From NCBI RefSeq assembly GCF_000317635.1, contig NC_019779.1:1984001-2048000 (forward strand): a stretch of DNA of 64,000 bases. Reading direction: 5' to 3'. The notes under the pieces were generated by a model, which was given only the letters and a program-made list of their open reading frames with translations, ran no database searches and was not told the origin of the DNA. The number at the start of each line of letters is the position of its first letter. Position 1 is the stretch's first letter. Source of the DNA: Halothece sp. PCC 7418. Lineage in GTDB: Bacteria > Cyanobacteriota > Cyanobacteriia > Cyanobacteriales > Rubidibacteraceae. The position numbers and the translations under genes are program-made. Below, piece by piece: positions 42,596-51,341 of the stretch.

Positions 42596-43549
42596 ATGGG
42601 AAAATATATTGTTACTGGGGCTGGCGGTTTTATTGGATCTCATCTTGTGGAAGCCCTACTTGCACAAGAAAAAACCGTGATCGGTGTTGATGAATTTAAT
42701 AATTATTACGATCCGACACTCAAACGGTCTCACCTCGCCCGAGTGTTGGAAAATCCTCAATTTAGTCTGATTGAAGCGAATATTCTGGATTTAGATTGGA
42801 CTAGTCTTTTAGCAGATGTGGAAGTAATTTTTCACCAAGCAGCACAAGCTGGGGTGAGGGCGAGTTGGGGAGAAACCTTCTCCCTCTATACGGAACGCAA
42901 CTTGAATGCCACGCAAGTCATTCTAGAAGCAGCAAAAGAAGCAAAACAGTTAACTCGGTTTGTTTATGCCTCTAGTTCTTCCATTTATGGCAACGCGCAA
43001 ACACTACCCACTCCCGAATCAACTTGCCCGCAACCCGTTTCTCCTTACGGCATTACCAAACTAGCTGGGGAACAACTCTGTTGGCAATATCACCAAAACT
43101 TTGGTGTGCCAGCAACGGCTCTCCGCTATTTTACCGTTTATGGCCCTCGACAACGACCCGATATGGCATTTCACAAATTTTTGAAAGCGGTTTTGAAGGG
43201 AGAACCGATTTCGATTTATGGGGATGGTCTGCAAACTCGCGATTTTACCTTTATTAGCGACGCGATCGCGGCCAATTTAGCGGCTGGAACTGTTCCCGAA
43301 GCAGTGGGAGAAGCGTTTAATATTGGGGGTGGCAGTCGGGTTTCTCTGACACAAGTCTTAGCAGAAATGGAAACCGTCACTGGCACTGAAATTACTCGTG
43401 ACTATCGCCCCAAAGCCACTGGCGATGCCCGAGATACGTCTGCTGATATTAGTAAAGCCCAGCAAATCTTAGGCTATCATCCGCAAGTAGATCTGAAAAC
43501 GGGCTTAACGCAAGAATGGGAATGGATCAAGCAAACGTATCATCAATAA
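42596..43549 (+). CDS. NAD-dependent sugar-nucleotide epimerase/dehydratase
   Basis: 317 aa extended SDR. Cofactor loop VTGAGGFIGSHLVEALL, catalytic Ser and Y-x3-K in ASSSSIYGNAQTLPTPE...SPYGITKLAGEQL, and TVYGPRQRPDMAFHKFL, the pattern of UDP-glucuronate/UDP-glucose 4-epimerases. It probably makes UDP-galacturonate or a related sugar nucleotide. It is on the plus strand just outside the polysaccharide cluster and could supply it, but is not part of that operon. It is followed after 6 bp by the DUF429 gene. Confidence 0.9.
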   Translation: MGKYIVTGAGGFIGSHLVEALLAQEKTVIGVDEFNNYYDPTLKRSHLARVLENPQFSLIEANILDLDWTSLLADVEVIFHQAAQAGVRASWGETFSLYTERNLNATQVILEAAKEAKQLTRFVYASSSSIYGNAQTLPTPESTCPQPVSPYGITKLAGEQLCWQYHQNFGVPATALRYFTVYGPRQRPDMAFHKFLKAVLKGEPISIYGDGLQTRDFTFISDAIAANLAAGTVPEAVGEAFNIGGGSRVSLTQVLAEMETVTGTEITRDYRPKATGDARDTSADISKAQQILGYHPQVDLKTGLTQEWEWIKQTYHQ

Positions 43550-43555
43550 AGACCC

Positions 43556-44296
43556 GTGAAATTTATCGGCATTGATTTGGGGTGGTACTCGCAACCGAGT
43601 GGGCTGACTTGCTTACAGTGGCAAGATGAACAATTATCTCTCCTCACATTAGACCGTAAACTGTCTGTTGAGGAGATTTTGGCTTGGTGTGATGACCTAA
43701 TTTCTGTGACAGAACCGACTTTAATTGCCGTTGATGCCCCTACTTTAATTCCCAATGAGACAGGAATGAGAGTTCCTGACAAACTCACTCATAAATATTT
43801 TGGTCGGTATCATGCGGGCTGTTATCCAGCAAACCGCAAACGCCCTTTTGCTCAGCGAACCGTTGCTTTTGGTCTCAGTTTAGAAGCACGGGGATTTGAG
43901 CACGCTCCGACGATTGTTCCCCAGCAAATGGGACGCTATCAAATTGAAGTGTATCCCCATGCTGCCATGGTACAACTCTTTGAGTTAGAACGAATTTTGA
44001 AGTATAAAAAAGGACGGATCGCCCAACGAAAAGCGGAACTGAAAAAACTGCAACAATATACGCAAGAGGTATTACCCAAACTAACTCCTGCGCTAAATTT
44101 AGATCATTTCTTAAGCGCGATCGCGCAACCTTTAGACGCTTTAACTGGAACCGCCCTCAAAGCTATTGAAGACCAACTCGACAGTCTCATTTGTGCTTAT
44201 ATTGGTGCTTATTGGTGGTATTGGGGAGAAACACGCAATCAAGTTCTCGGCGATCGCGCAACTGGTTATATTATTGTTCCCTCACGATTAGCCTGA
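43556..44296 (+). CDS. DUF429 protein
   Basis: 246 aa from GTG 43556. DUF429 family with an RNase H-like fold start (FIGIDLGWYSQPSGLTCLQW), AVDAPTLIPNETGMRVPD, the conserved block FGRYHAGCYPANRKRPFAQR, VYPHAAMVQLFEL and AIEDQLDSLICAYIGAYWWY. Putative nuclease or nucleotide-metabolising enzyme; activity unproven. Six bp after the epimerase gene, so probably co-transcribed. It converges on the polysaccharide cluster with only 7 bp between the stops, where no terminator hairpin is seen. Confidence 0.9.
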   Translation: MKFIGIDLGWYSQPSGLTCLQWQDEQLSLLTLDRKLSVEEILAWCDDLISVTEPTLIAVDAPTLIPNETGMRVPDKLTHKYFGRYHAGCYPANRKRPFAQRTVAFGLSLEARGFEHAPTIVPQQMGRYQIEVYPHAAMVQLFELERILKYKKGRIAQRKAELKKLQQYTQEVLPKLTPALNLDHFLSAIAQPLDALTGTALKAIEDQLDSLICAYIGAYWWYWGETRNQVLGDRATGYIIVPSRLA

Positions 44297-44303
44297 AAAG
44301 CCG

Positions 44304-45260
44304 TTAAAAAATAGATTTGAGGGTTTTGGGATCTCGATGGTCGTGATATTGGTGCTCAACGTAATTATTGGTAGCAAAATGAAGCTGTAAAAACAGCCGA
44401 GGCTCATGGACTGGAATCGCCCCACGATGGAAACAAAAGACATCTTCAATAAAGCCAAATCCTGCTTTTCCGATTAAATAATTAAACGTCTCAAAACCAT
44501 AAAATTCAATCAGCTTTTCCTCAGGAAAGATGCGGCTAAAATAGTTAAAAATACTCTTGATTGGCTTTCTTCTGTGACTCCCTTGGATGCAAACATGAGG
44601 GCCACTATCACTATGAACATCCGTTAGATAAAAACAAAATCTGAGACTATTATAATCTTCTAGGTCATAATGGAATTGGCTAAATTCATAGGGCTTTGAA
44701 GTATCATGTAGCGGAAAAGTCCAGTAGAGGCTAGCACCTGTATATTTTGCTGCCTTTCCTATATACTGAGTTGCAATTTCCCAAAATTTCGGATCATTTG
44801 CTAGTTTTGAAATCCCCGTGCAAGTCGTACTAGTATTAAAATATCGTGCCACATAAAAGGAACGACCATAAATTGCCTCTACTTGATCTTTCTCTGAAAT
44901 TTTAAACCCTTGATCTACTTTTCCATCAATAAAACAATCATGAGAGTCAACATACTCCAGAATATCTTCTCTGATTTCTTCAGGTAGTAAAATTCCCTCA
45001 AAAATACCATGTTTTTGCAAGAGAGTAACAATTGTCTTACTATCTAAATCACTGAATAATGAGTCTGAGTTCTGATTAAATAACTGTTGAGCCTTCTGAT
45101 CTGGTTTTGATAAATGAGAAAAACTCAGGCGGACCCAGATAAATCTTCCAAACAAAAATACTAAAAAATAGGGAGGGCTTCTCCTGATTTTTTTATAAAA
45201 AGATCTGATTTTTCTAAAAACTAATCTTCCGTAGGGCATTAAAAATACAACTTTTCTCAT
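44304..45260 (-). CDS. PhyH-like 2-oxoglutarate/Fe(II) dioxygenase
   Basis: 318 aa. Resembles the phytanoyl-CoA dioxygenase family: H-x-D metal pair in SQFHYDLEDYNSLRFCFYLT, SDSGPHVCIQGSHRR as the following loop, and a distal His/Arg region FCFHRGAIPVHEPRLFLQLH. Fe(II)/2-oxoglutarate-dependent hydroxylation is expected; substrate unknown. An N-terminal basic and hydrophobic stretch (residues 1-50) suggests membrane contact. It is the last gene of the polysaccharide cluster, separated from the rest by 139 bp with a dispersed repeat, so its link to the polysaccharide is less certain than for the others. Confidence 0.75.
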   Translation of the reverse strand: MRKVVFLMPYGRLVFRKIRSFYKKIRRSPPYFLVFLFGRFIWVRLSFSHLSKPDQKAQQLFNQNSDSLFSDLDSKTIVTLLQKHGIFEGILLPEEIREDILEYVDSHDCFIDGKVDQGFKISEKDQVEAIYGRSFYVARYFNTSTTCTGISKLANDPKFWEIATQYIGKAAKYTGASLYWTFPLHDTSKPYEFSQFHYDLEDYNSLRFCFYLTDVHSDSGPHVCIQGSHRRKPIKSIFNYFSRIFPEEKLIEFYGFETFNYLIGKAGFGFIEDVFCFHRGAIPVHEPRLFLQLHFATNNYVEHQYHDHRDPKTLKSIF

Positions 45261-45351
45261 GGTTTTAATCCAGAATTAATAAAAAATATAATTATAGTAG
45301 TTCTAATTCATTCGTAAAAACTTGATTTTTCCCCCTGACAAAGCAGGGCTA

Positions 45352-45388
45352 GGGGGGATTAATTGACAATTCTTATGGGATTGCTATA
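45352..45388 (-). repeat. Dispersed 37-bp element, copy 2
   Basis: Reverse complement is identical to 28530-28566 (TATAGCAATCCCATAAGAAT...ending ATCCCCCC). Just beyond it lie the arms CCCCCTGA / AGGGGGG. It sits between the PhyH-like gene and the polymerase gene. Confidence 0.85.
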
Positions 45389-45399
45389 AAGGGTTAGAA

Positions 45400-46746
45400 T
45401 TAAGATCGCATCCACTGATTTTTTTGCCATTGCAAACCAATGAGCGCTGTCACAGAAAGCATATATCCAGGCTCTTCCATTTGAGACATAATTAGACCAA
45501 AAACAAAGACGGTCAATAATAAAAATCGGGAAAAATCTTCTAAACATAAATAATGCCAAACTAACCAAGCCAAATACAAATAAGAAGCCAAACCAAAGAC
45601 TCCTAAATCTCCCCAAATTCCCGCCCATCCAAATAGAGGAGAAAACATACTTGAACGACTCATAATATAAAAAGAACTTGCTTCTCTCCACACATCAAAA
45701 CTAGCCTGATGTATAGTAACCCCGAATGGGTCTAACAAAGATCGATATTGATGAACCATCCATCCTCCAAGGCGACCCACCGTATGACCTGGCCCGAGTC
45801 CTAACCAAAAATTGAGAGCAGATTCATAATGGCGAGGAATGACCCGAAGTGCAGTTGTTTTCACTAAAGTGGCTTGACCATTGGGTCCATAAAGCTCTGG
45901 ATCAGACCAAGTTGTGTAAGCATCAAACGCAGGGATATTATTCACGCACCAAAGAAAGATATAGCCAAAAAAAAGACCTCCAGTTAGATATTTAATTAAG
46001 AGAATAGGATCTTGAAGTTTGAGTAAGAAGAGAAGAAGTCCTGCTACCATAAAGACTAATATTACTTGTTTCGCATCAGCGAGGATAATATTTCCAAATC
46101 CCGCGATCGCGATGATAAGTCTTAGCCAAAACGGTAGAAATTTACTTAAAAAAAGACAGTAAAGAGCAAACGTTAAAGAGACGGAAGCACCGACAACATG
46201 ACCCGATCCTGATAAAAAGAAAACGCCTTGAATCCGATCGGGTGGAGCTAAACCCAAATGTCCCCAAGTATCAACTCTCAGAATATATTTTTGAAGATAA
46301 ACCAGTAGCAGATGAAAATAAAAAAAAGAAACCAACCATTTCCGAAAACGCTGAAAAGACTCCTTGGAAAGAGGTAAACTGACCATTGCGATTAAGAAAA
46401 TAAATGGTTCAGTTAGCAGCATATAGCTTAAAAAAGCATTAATCAAACCTGCTTCATTATAAAAAGCACTGGCAATAACAATAATGGCAAAGATTAGTAA
46501 GCCGATTAGTAAATTTTCGACAATGACAACCTGTTTTCGAGTCTGGTTGCGACTGGTCAAAAGAATGACAAGACAACTGGCTGGAATCATAAAGAAGTGA
46601 ACAAAATTAATGGGAGATGGAAAGCCAACTGCTTCTAAGCAACGAGGAAAAAAAGCACTGCCAAATGCTAAGAGAAGGAGAGTAGAATTTGAGACATATC
46701 CTTTCTCTTTCTTGGGCTTTGATTGTTTCTTCCGAACTGGCTTCAC
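45400..46746 (-). CDS. Wzy/O-antigen-ligase-like membrane protein
   Basis: 448 aa with about 10-12 hydrophobic segments (FLLTVFVFGLIM, NLLIGLLIFAIIVIASAFY and others) and one large outer loop. The short motif NFWLGLGPGHTVGRLGGW in the loop is of the Wzy_C type seen in O-antigen ligases and polymerases. It would polymerise repeat units or join them to a carrier at the inner membrane. GTG start that overlaps the sulfotransferase stop by 1 bp. Basic N-terminus (VRKKQSKPKKEKG). The only polymerase-like gene seen in the cluster. Confidence 0.82.
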   Translation of the reverse strand: MKPVRKKQSKPKKEKGYVSNSTLLLLAFGSAFFPRCLEAVGFPSPINFVHFFMIPASCLVILLTSRNQTRKQVVIVENLLIGLLIFAIIVIASAFYNEAGLINAFLSYMLLTEPFIFLIAMVSLPLSKESFQRFRKWLVSFFYFHLLLVYLQKYILRVDTWGHLGLAPPDRIQGVFFLSGSGHVVGASVSLTFALYCLFLSKFLPFWLRLIIAIAGFGNIILADAKQVILVFMVAGLLLFLLKLQDPILLIKYLTGGLFFGYIFLWCVNNIPAFDAYTTWSDPELYGPNGQATLVKTTALRVIPRHYESALNFWLGLGPGHTVGRLGGWMVHQYRSLLDPFGVTIHQASFDVWREASSFYIMSRSSMFSPLFGWAGIWGDLGVFGLASYLYLAWLVWHYLCLEDFSRFLLLTVFVFGLIMSQMEEPGYMLSVTALIGLQWQKNQWMRS

Positions 46747-47516
46747 TAGCTTGATCGATATTGCAGAATTTGTTCATATAAGGCATCAGCTTTCCCCATT
46801 AAAGATTGAAGGTTGGGGGCTTTTAAGCGTTGACGTAAGAAGATTTTAGCTTCATTTCGCTCTTGGGCTGGGCGAGCAACAATATTATTAGAAATTTTAC
46901 CCCGCCCTGACTCTCGATAGAAATTATCAATCATAATAAAACACTTTTGTACATTTTCTTCTGTGTGAACGAATTCTTGAAAAGTCGTATCAAACTTTTT
47001 ATTAACTGCTCGAATAATGACACCAAAATTATTAATAACCGTCTCAAAATCAGCAATAATAAAATAATTGCAGTGCGGTAAAATTGCTTCATGAAAGCTG
47101 ATATATCCTTTAATTGCTTGTTCTAATGTGAGATGAGAACGATGAATCACCCAAGATAAAACGGCATCTTCAGGCTTACGGATTAGCGCGATCGCGGGAA
47201 TTTTTAGATGGACAGCAGTAATTAATTGAGTGGATGCGTGCAGACGGTAAGCAATTTTAATCGGTCGATTTTGGGCGAGGCGAAACGCACTAGAAGCAAA
47301 GGTATTACCAGAGCGAGGATAGCCTTCAATAACAATTTCTGTATCTTTTTCGATCGCGCCCCATTTAATAATATGCCCTGAGGTTTCTCCTCTTGCTGCT
47401 TGGGGAAGTAAATATCGTTGTTGCCATCGTTTCAGCCATAAATAAGGAATGGAATAGCGAGTCAAATGAGTCCGTAAATCATAGTGAAATCTTAATAACT
47501 GGGGAAAGTTTTTCAT
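46746..47516 (-). CDS. Sulfotransferase-like protein 1
   Basis: 256 aa. PAPS-dependent sulfotransferase fold: 5'-phosphosulfate loop IVIEGYPRSGNTFASSAFRL near residue 62 and the mid-protein PAIALIRKPEDAVLSWVIHR region for 3'-phosphate binding. The ending IVARPAQERNEAKIFLRQRL matches its paralogue at 56971-57813. It probably adds sulfate to a sugar hydroxyl of the polysaccharide. Sits 5 bp after the GMC gene. Activity and acceptor are inferred. Confidence 0.83.
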   Translation of the reverse strand: MKNFPQLLRFHYDLRTHLTRYSIPYLWLKRWQQRYLLPQAARGETSGHIIKWGAIEKDTEIVIEGYPRSGNTFASSAFRLAQNRPIKIAYRLHASTQLITAVHLKIPAIALIRKPEDAVLSWVIHRSHLTLEQAIKGYISFHEAILPHCNYFIIADFETVINNFGVIIRAVNKKFDTTFQEFVHTEENVQKCFIMIDNFYRESGRGKISNNIVARPAQERNEAKIFLRQRLKAPNLQSLMGKADALYEQILQYRSS

Positions 47517-47521
47517 GGTAA

Positions 47522-49204
47522 TTATTGCTTGAGCAAGGGGTGAGAATAAGAAATGGGGTGAGAAGAAAACTGCTTTAAATGAGCAGCTAAGCGGAGGGTA
47601 AGGGCAAGAATTGTTAAAGTCGGGTTAGCATAACTAGACGTGGGAAAAACTGAACTACTTGCAAGATAAAGGTTATCAATACCATGGACTTTGCAATTTT
47701 TATCAACCACTCCTTGCTGGGGAGAATCGGACATTCTAGTTGTACCGATGTGATGACTTCCGACTCCTAAATTTTCTTTGATCCGATCAGGCATTTCTAC
47801 CGCATTAAATTCCAGTTTTCCCACTCCTGCTGTTTCTAAACTATTGGCAATGACTTGATAAGATTGAATAACATTTTGAAGATCACTTTCGGTATAACGC
47901 CAGTCAACTCGCAGACGCTTTAAACCAAAAGCATCCACTTCATTTCCTAACATGACTCGACTACAATAGTTAGGAGACTGTTCGGCATCAAAATGTAAGG
48001 TATAAGTATTCGATTGACTTTCTAATACCACAGAAGGAAGTTGACGAGAACTAAATATACGTTGCGTTAGCCAACGGTAACTAAAATTCCCTAAATTGGG
48101 AAGATCTCCCAGAACATTTTTTAAATGAGCATTGACGGTTTGATTGAAGCCACTGGTATCCAAATTTTTACTGTAGTAAATCCGAGACGTTTGTCTTAAA
48201 AGTAGAATAGTTTTAATAATATACATCGCCGACAAAATGCTATTCCCATGGCTGGGATCGGAGATTTCGGGATAAGTTAAAATGGCTCGTAGATTCATTA
48301 ATTGGTATTTTTGTTGGGTTTCTGGCGTAATCCGAATTGACCGTCGCGCATAAACCCCATCCCGCGTTTTTTCATAATCCCAAATTACGTTTCCTTGGCG
48401 TGGTGTAAACGTAACATTTCCCACATCACCACTAATATGTCCCATATAAAAGCGACCAAGGAGATCATTTTGATTACCAATATTAGATAACAATAGCAAA
48501 CGAGTTATTTCTAAGCAACCCATTGCTAAAATATAAGTCTCAGCACGGACAATAAAGTAATTTTTTGCCAAAGAAGCACATTGAAGATGGTCAATATGAG
48601 TTCCTTCCTGATTCGTCTTGATTTGCAGACAGTTGGCGTGTAAATAAGTGGTAACTTTATGAGTCTGCTTTAAAAAGGTTTGATACTTATTCTTAAAGTT
48701 TGTGGGAGGGCTAAATAACCAAAGTTGATCAGTAGAAATTTCCTGAGTCTTCCAACCTGGAATCATTTCGGGAACATCCGCACCAAAAACAGTTTTAATA
48801 TCCTCACTATAACGACCCAATTCACAATAGTTATGAGCCTGTTTATAATAAGGATCTAAATCTTTTTTAGAGAGCGGCCAACCACTATTAGGAACATAAG
48901 AACGAGCCGTAAAATCTAAGGAATCAAATGGGGCGCAACGTCCTCCCCAAACATTAGTCGTACCGCCAAGTTGTCTTTGTCTTTGTTCATGTAAAGCACC
49001 ATGATTCGGATCAAGAATTTCTCCTTTATATAAATCTTGGGTCTCAATTTCTAATTGTTTTCCCCCACTTTCAAGGAGAATAATATCGGAAAAAGAGGGG
49101 CTCAGTTCTTTCGCTAAAGTAATCCCAGCAGCACCGGCCCCGACAATGCAAATTTTACCGTTAATTACTGTGTTTTTCGGTAGTTTTCGCGCATCAATAA
49201 TCAT
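47522..49204 (-). CDS. GMC-type FAD oxidoreductase
   Basis: 560 aa. FAD loop KICIVGAGAAGITLAKELS, GGTTNVWGGRCAPFDSLDF for flavin contacts, and the C-terminal catalytic region GSHHIGTTRMSDSPQQGVVD ... SSSVFPTSSYANPTLTILAL with the GMC His and Asn. It oxidises an alcohol, here most likely a sugar or sugar derivative. It overlaps the aldo/keto reductase gene by 11 bp. The two redox enzymes next to each other could interconvert a hydroxyl and a carbonyl, for example in epimerisation; this is inference. Confidence 0.9.
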   Translation of the reverse strand: MIIDARKLPKNTVINGKICIVGAGAAGITLAKELSPSFSDIILLESGGKQLEIETQDLYKGEILDPNHGALHEQRQRQLGGTTNVWGGRCAPFDSLDFTARSYVPNSGWPLSKKDLDPYYKQAHNYCELGRYSEDIKTVFGADVPEMIPGWKTQEISTDQLWLFSPPTNFKNKYQTFLKQTHKVTTYLHANCLQIKTNQEGTHIDHLQCASLAKNYFIVRAETYILAMGCLEITRLLLLSNIGNQNDLLGRFYMGHISGDVGNVTFTPRQGNVIWDYEKTRDGVYARRSIRITPETQQKYQLMNLRAILTYPEISDPSHGNSILSAMYIIKTILLLRQTSRIYYSKNLDTSGFNQTVNAHLKNVLGDLPNLGNFSYRWLTQRIFSSRQLPSVVLESQSNTYTLHFDAEQSPNYCSRVMLGNEVDAFGLKRLRVDWRYTESDLQNVIQSYQVIANSLETAGVGKLEFNAVEMPDRIKENLGVGSHHIGTTRMSDSPQQGVVDKNCKVHGIDNLYLASSSVFPTSSYANPTLTILALTLRLAAHLKQFSSHPISYSHPLLKQ

Positions 49205-50141
49205 AAGTTTGAGCTTGAATATGAGTTAGGAAAAGTTTTAATTCTTCTGCTGATAAAGGAGTTGCTTTTAAGCTATCGAGATTACTTTTTAAGTGCTGAC
49301 AGCTACTCGCCCCAGGAATCACCACAGAAACCCCCTCTTGTTGCAATACAAACTGTAAGGCGGTTTGAAATAAGTTACGTTTTTCTTGTCGTCTTTTGGT
49401 TGATAGTTGACCAGACGCGAAAGGTTGGCGAGCAATAATTGCTACATTGTTTTGCTTAGCAAGGGGTAAAATTTGTGTAATTGCATCTTGTTTTAAGGCA
49501 TTAATTTCTAATTGAAGACTGGATAAGTTTGGCTGTTGTAAACAAATGAAAGCATCTTCAACCGTGTCGCAAGAAACGCCATAATAGCGAATTTTCCCCT
49601 GTTGTTTAAGCGTTTCTAAGGTTTGCCAAATTTCTGTTGTTTGTAAAATATCTGTTGGGGGGCTATGAAGTTGAAACAGATCTAAATAATCGGTTTGTAA
49701 TCGTTTCAAACTCTTTTCAACTGCCTTAATAATATATCTTTGATTAAAGTTTTGGCGCAATAGAGAAGAACGCACATTAGAGAGAGAATTAGCCTTACCT
49801 GGAGAAGATTTTACAGCACGTAACGATCGCGCGACTGGTTTAACAATGGGCTTAAATTTTGCTGCTACTTTTCCCAATGGCGAAAGAAAGTAACCCGCTT
49901 TGGTTGCCAAGATAACCTGTTCTCGATGAGATTTCAATGTTTTCCCAAGTAAAATTTCACTTTGTCCTTGACCATAACTATCTGCGGTATCATAAAAATT
50001 AACACCAGAATCGAGAGCAAAATGAAGCATTTTTACCGCTTCTTTACGGTTTCCTTGGCTTAAATTTCCTCCTAAACGAGAACAGCCTAAACCAATGACT
50101 GAGGCTTTTAAGCTCGTATTCCCAAACGGTCGATATTCCAT
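49194..50141 (-). CDS. Aldo/keto reductase
   Basis: 315 aa TIM-barrel NADPH reductase. Catalytic tetrad: Asp and Tyr in NFYDTADSYGQGQSE, Lys in ILATKAGYF, His in LDLFQLHSPPTD. C-terminal NADPH-binding part VVIPGASSCQHLKSNLDSL. An 11-bp overlap with the GMC oxidoreductase gene suggests coupled synthesis. Role in the polysaccharide cluster: reduction of a carbonyl on a sugar or lipid precursor, not further defined. Confidence 0.92.
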   Translation of the reverse strand: MEYRPFGNTSLKASVIGLGCSRLGGNLSQGNRKEAVKMLHFALDSGVNFYDTADSYGQGQSEILLGKTLKSHREQVILATKAGYFLSPLGKVAAKFKPIVKPVARSLRAVKSSPGKANSLSNVRSSLLRQNFNQRYIIKAVEKSLKRLQTDYLDLFQLHSPPTDILQTTEIWQTLETLKQQGKIRYYGVSCDTVEDAFICLQQPNLSSLQLEINALKQDAITQILPLAKQNNVAIIARQPFASGQLSTKRRQEKRNLFQTALQFVLQQEGVSVVIPGASSCQHLKSNLDSLKATPLSAEELKLFLTHIQAQTYDY

Positions 50142-50165
50142 AATAAAAATCGAGTTTTATAGTGT

Positions 50166-51329
50166 TTATTGAGCACCTGCTAAGGTATAAATTTCACGCA
50201 GACGAGTGTAATTATCTGCTGCTGAATATTTAGCCTCAAAGTCAGCGCGAGCATTTGATCGCATCTGCTTTAAGAGTTTGGGATGACTGATTAACCAATC
50301 AATTTGAGTCACTAAATCATCCGCATCACCAGGTTGAAAAGTCAGACCATTTTGTTTAGGAATGACTAATTCTGCTAACGCTCCAATTTGAGAAACCACT
50401 AATGGTGTCCCCTTAGCTAACGCCTCAATTCCGACTCGACCAAAAGTTTCATACCATTCTGAAGAAATAATCAAAAAGGTAGCTTCGCCCATTAATTCAT
50501 AGACTTCTGAAAGGGGTTTGCGCCCTAACCATTCAATCCCTGCTATTCTTTCCGCAGCAGCATGGACTTCTGGTGCAAGGGGTCCATCGCCGAGAATTTT
50601 TAGAGGGATTTTATGACCTAATTTTTGCCATGCTGACAAAAGCGTTTTTGTCCCTTTTTCAGGAGCTAATCTTCCGACAAATAAAGCATAATTTCCTGTT
50701 CCGCTTCCCAGTTCGGGAACGGGATATAAAAAGTTGGTTTTAAAGGCTATTTTTTCCGTAGGTAATCCCCCTTCAATGAATTTTTGATGGGCAAAATGAC
50801 TATAAACAATAAAAATATCAACGGTTTTTGACCAAGTTCCCAGTAAATCATGGAACTTAACCATTGTTGCTGCTGCTGCACTGGCGGTTGTACTTTGTCG
50901 ATAGCAACGGTGAATAATGCCAGGAATAAAAGTCTTTTGAGTCAAACACATTTCGCAAACTTTGCCGTCACGGAAAAATAAACCATTTGCACAGAGTAAG
51001 CGAAAATTATGGAGGGTTTGGACAACGGGAACGCCTTCCTGTTTGGCAGCATAATAAGCTGCGGGAGAAATCAAGGGAAATGTATTATGAAAATGAGCTA
51101 TTTGAGGTCTTTTCGCTTGAATTAAAGCCCGTAGTTCTTGATAGACTGGGTGATTCCAAAACGTTGCTTTGGCTAAGGCTAAAGCAGTCATTTCTTTGAT
51201 GCGGTCATTATGAATGACGTAGCGGATGACTTCATGACCATAAGACTCTAATAAGTCAGCTTCAGTCTTAAAAATGGTGTCTTCTCCGCCCAGTTGTTGA
51301 TACTGATTATGGACGAGTAAAATGCGCAT
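50166..51329 (-). CDS. Glycosyltransferase, GT4-like (1)
   Basis: 387 aa GT-B fold. N-terminal acceptor domain (NQYQQLGGEDTIFKTEADLL), donor domain with FVGRLAPEKGTKTLLSAWQK, LKILGDGPL, and the E-x7-E motif in SSEWYETFGRVGIEALAKGT. It transfers a sugar from a nucleotide donor in assembly of the repeat unit. Contains a Cys-rich stretch CANGLFFRDGKVCEMCLTQK that may bind a metal; similar stretches occur in related GT4 enzymes. Follows the next glycosyltransferase by 12 bp. Confidence 0.9.
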   Translation of the reverse strand: MRILLVHNQYQQLGGEDTIFKTEADLLESYGHEVIRYVIHNDRIKEMTALALAKATFWNHPVYQELRALIQAKRPQIAHFHNTFPLISPAAYYAAKQEGVPVVQTLHNFRLLCANGLFFRDGKVCEMCLTQKTFIPGIIHRCYRQSTTASAAAATMVKFHDLLGTWSKTVDIFIVYSHFAHQKFIEGGLPTEKIAFKTNFLYPVPELGSGTGNYALFVGRLAPEKGTKTLLSAWQKLGHKIPLKILGDGPLAPEVHAAAERIAGIEWLGRKPLSEVYELMGEATFLIISSEWYETFGRVGIEALAKGTPLVVSQIGALAELVIPKQNGLTFQPGDADDLVTQIDWLISHPKLLKQMRSNARADFEAKYSAADNYTRLREIYTLAGAQ

Positions 51330-51341
51330 ATTTTAAGTAAT

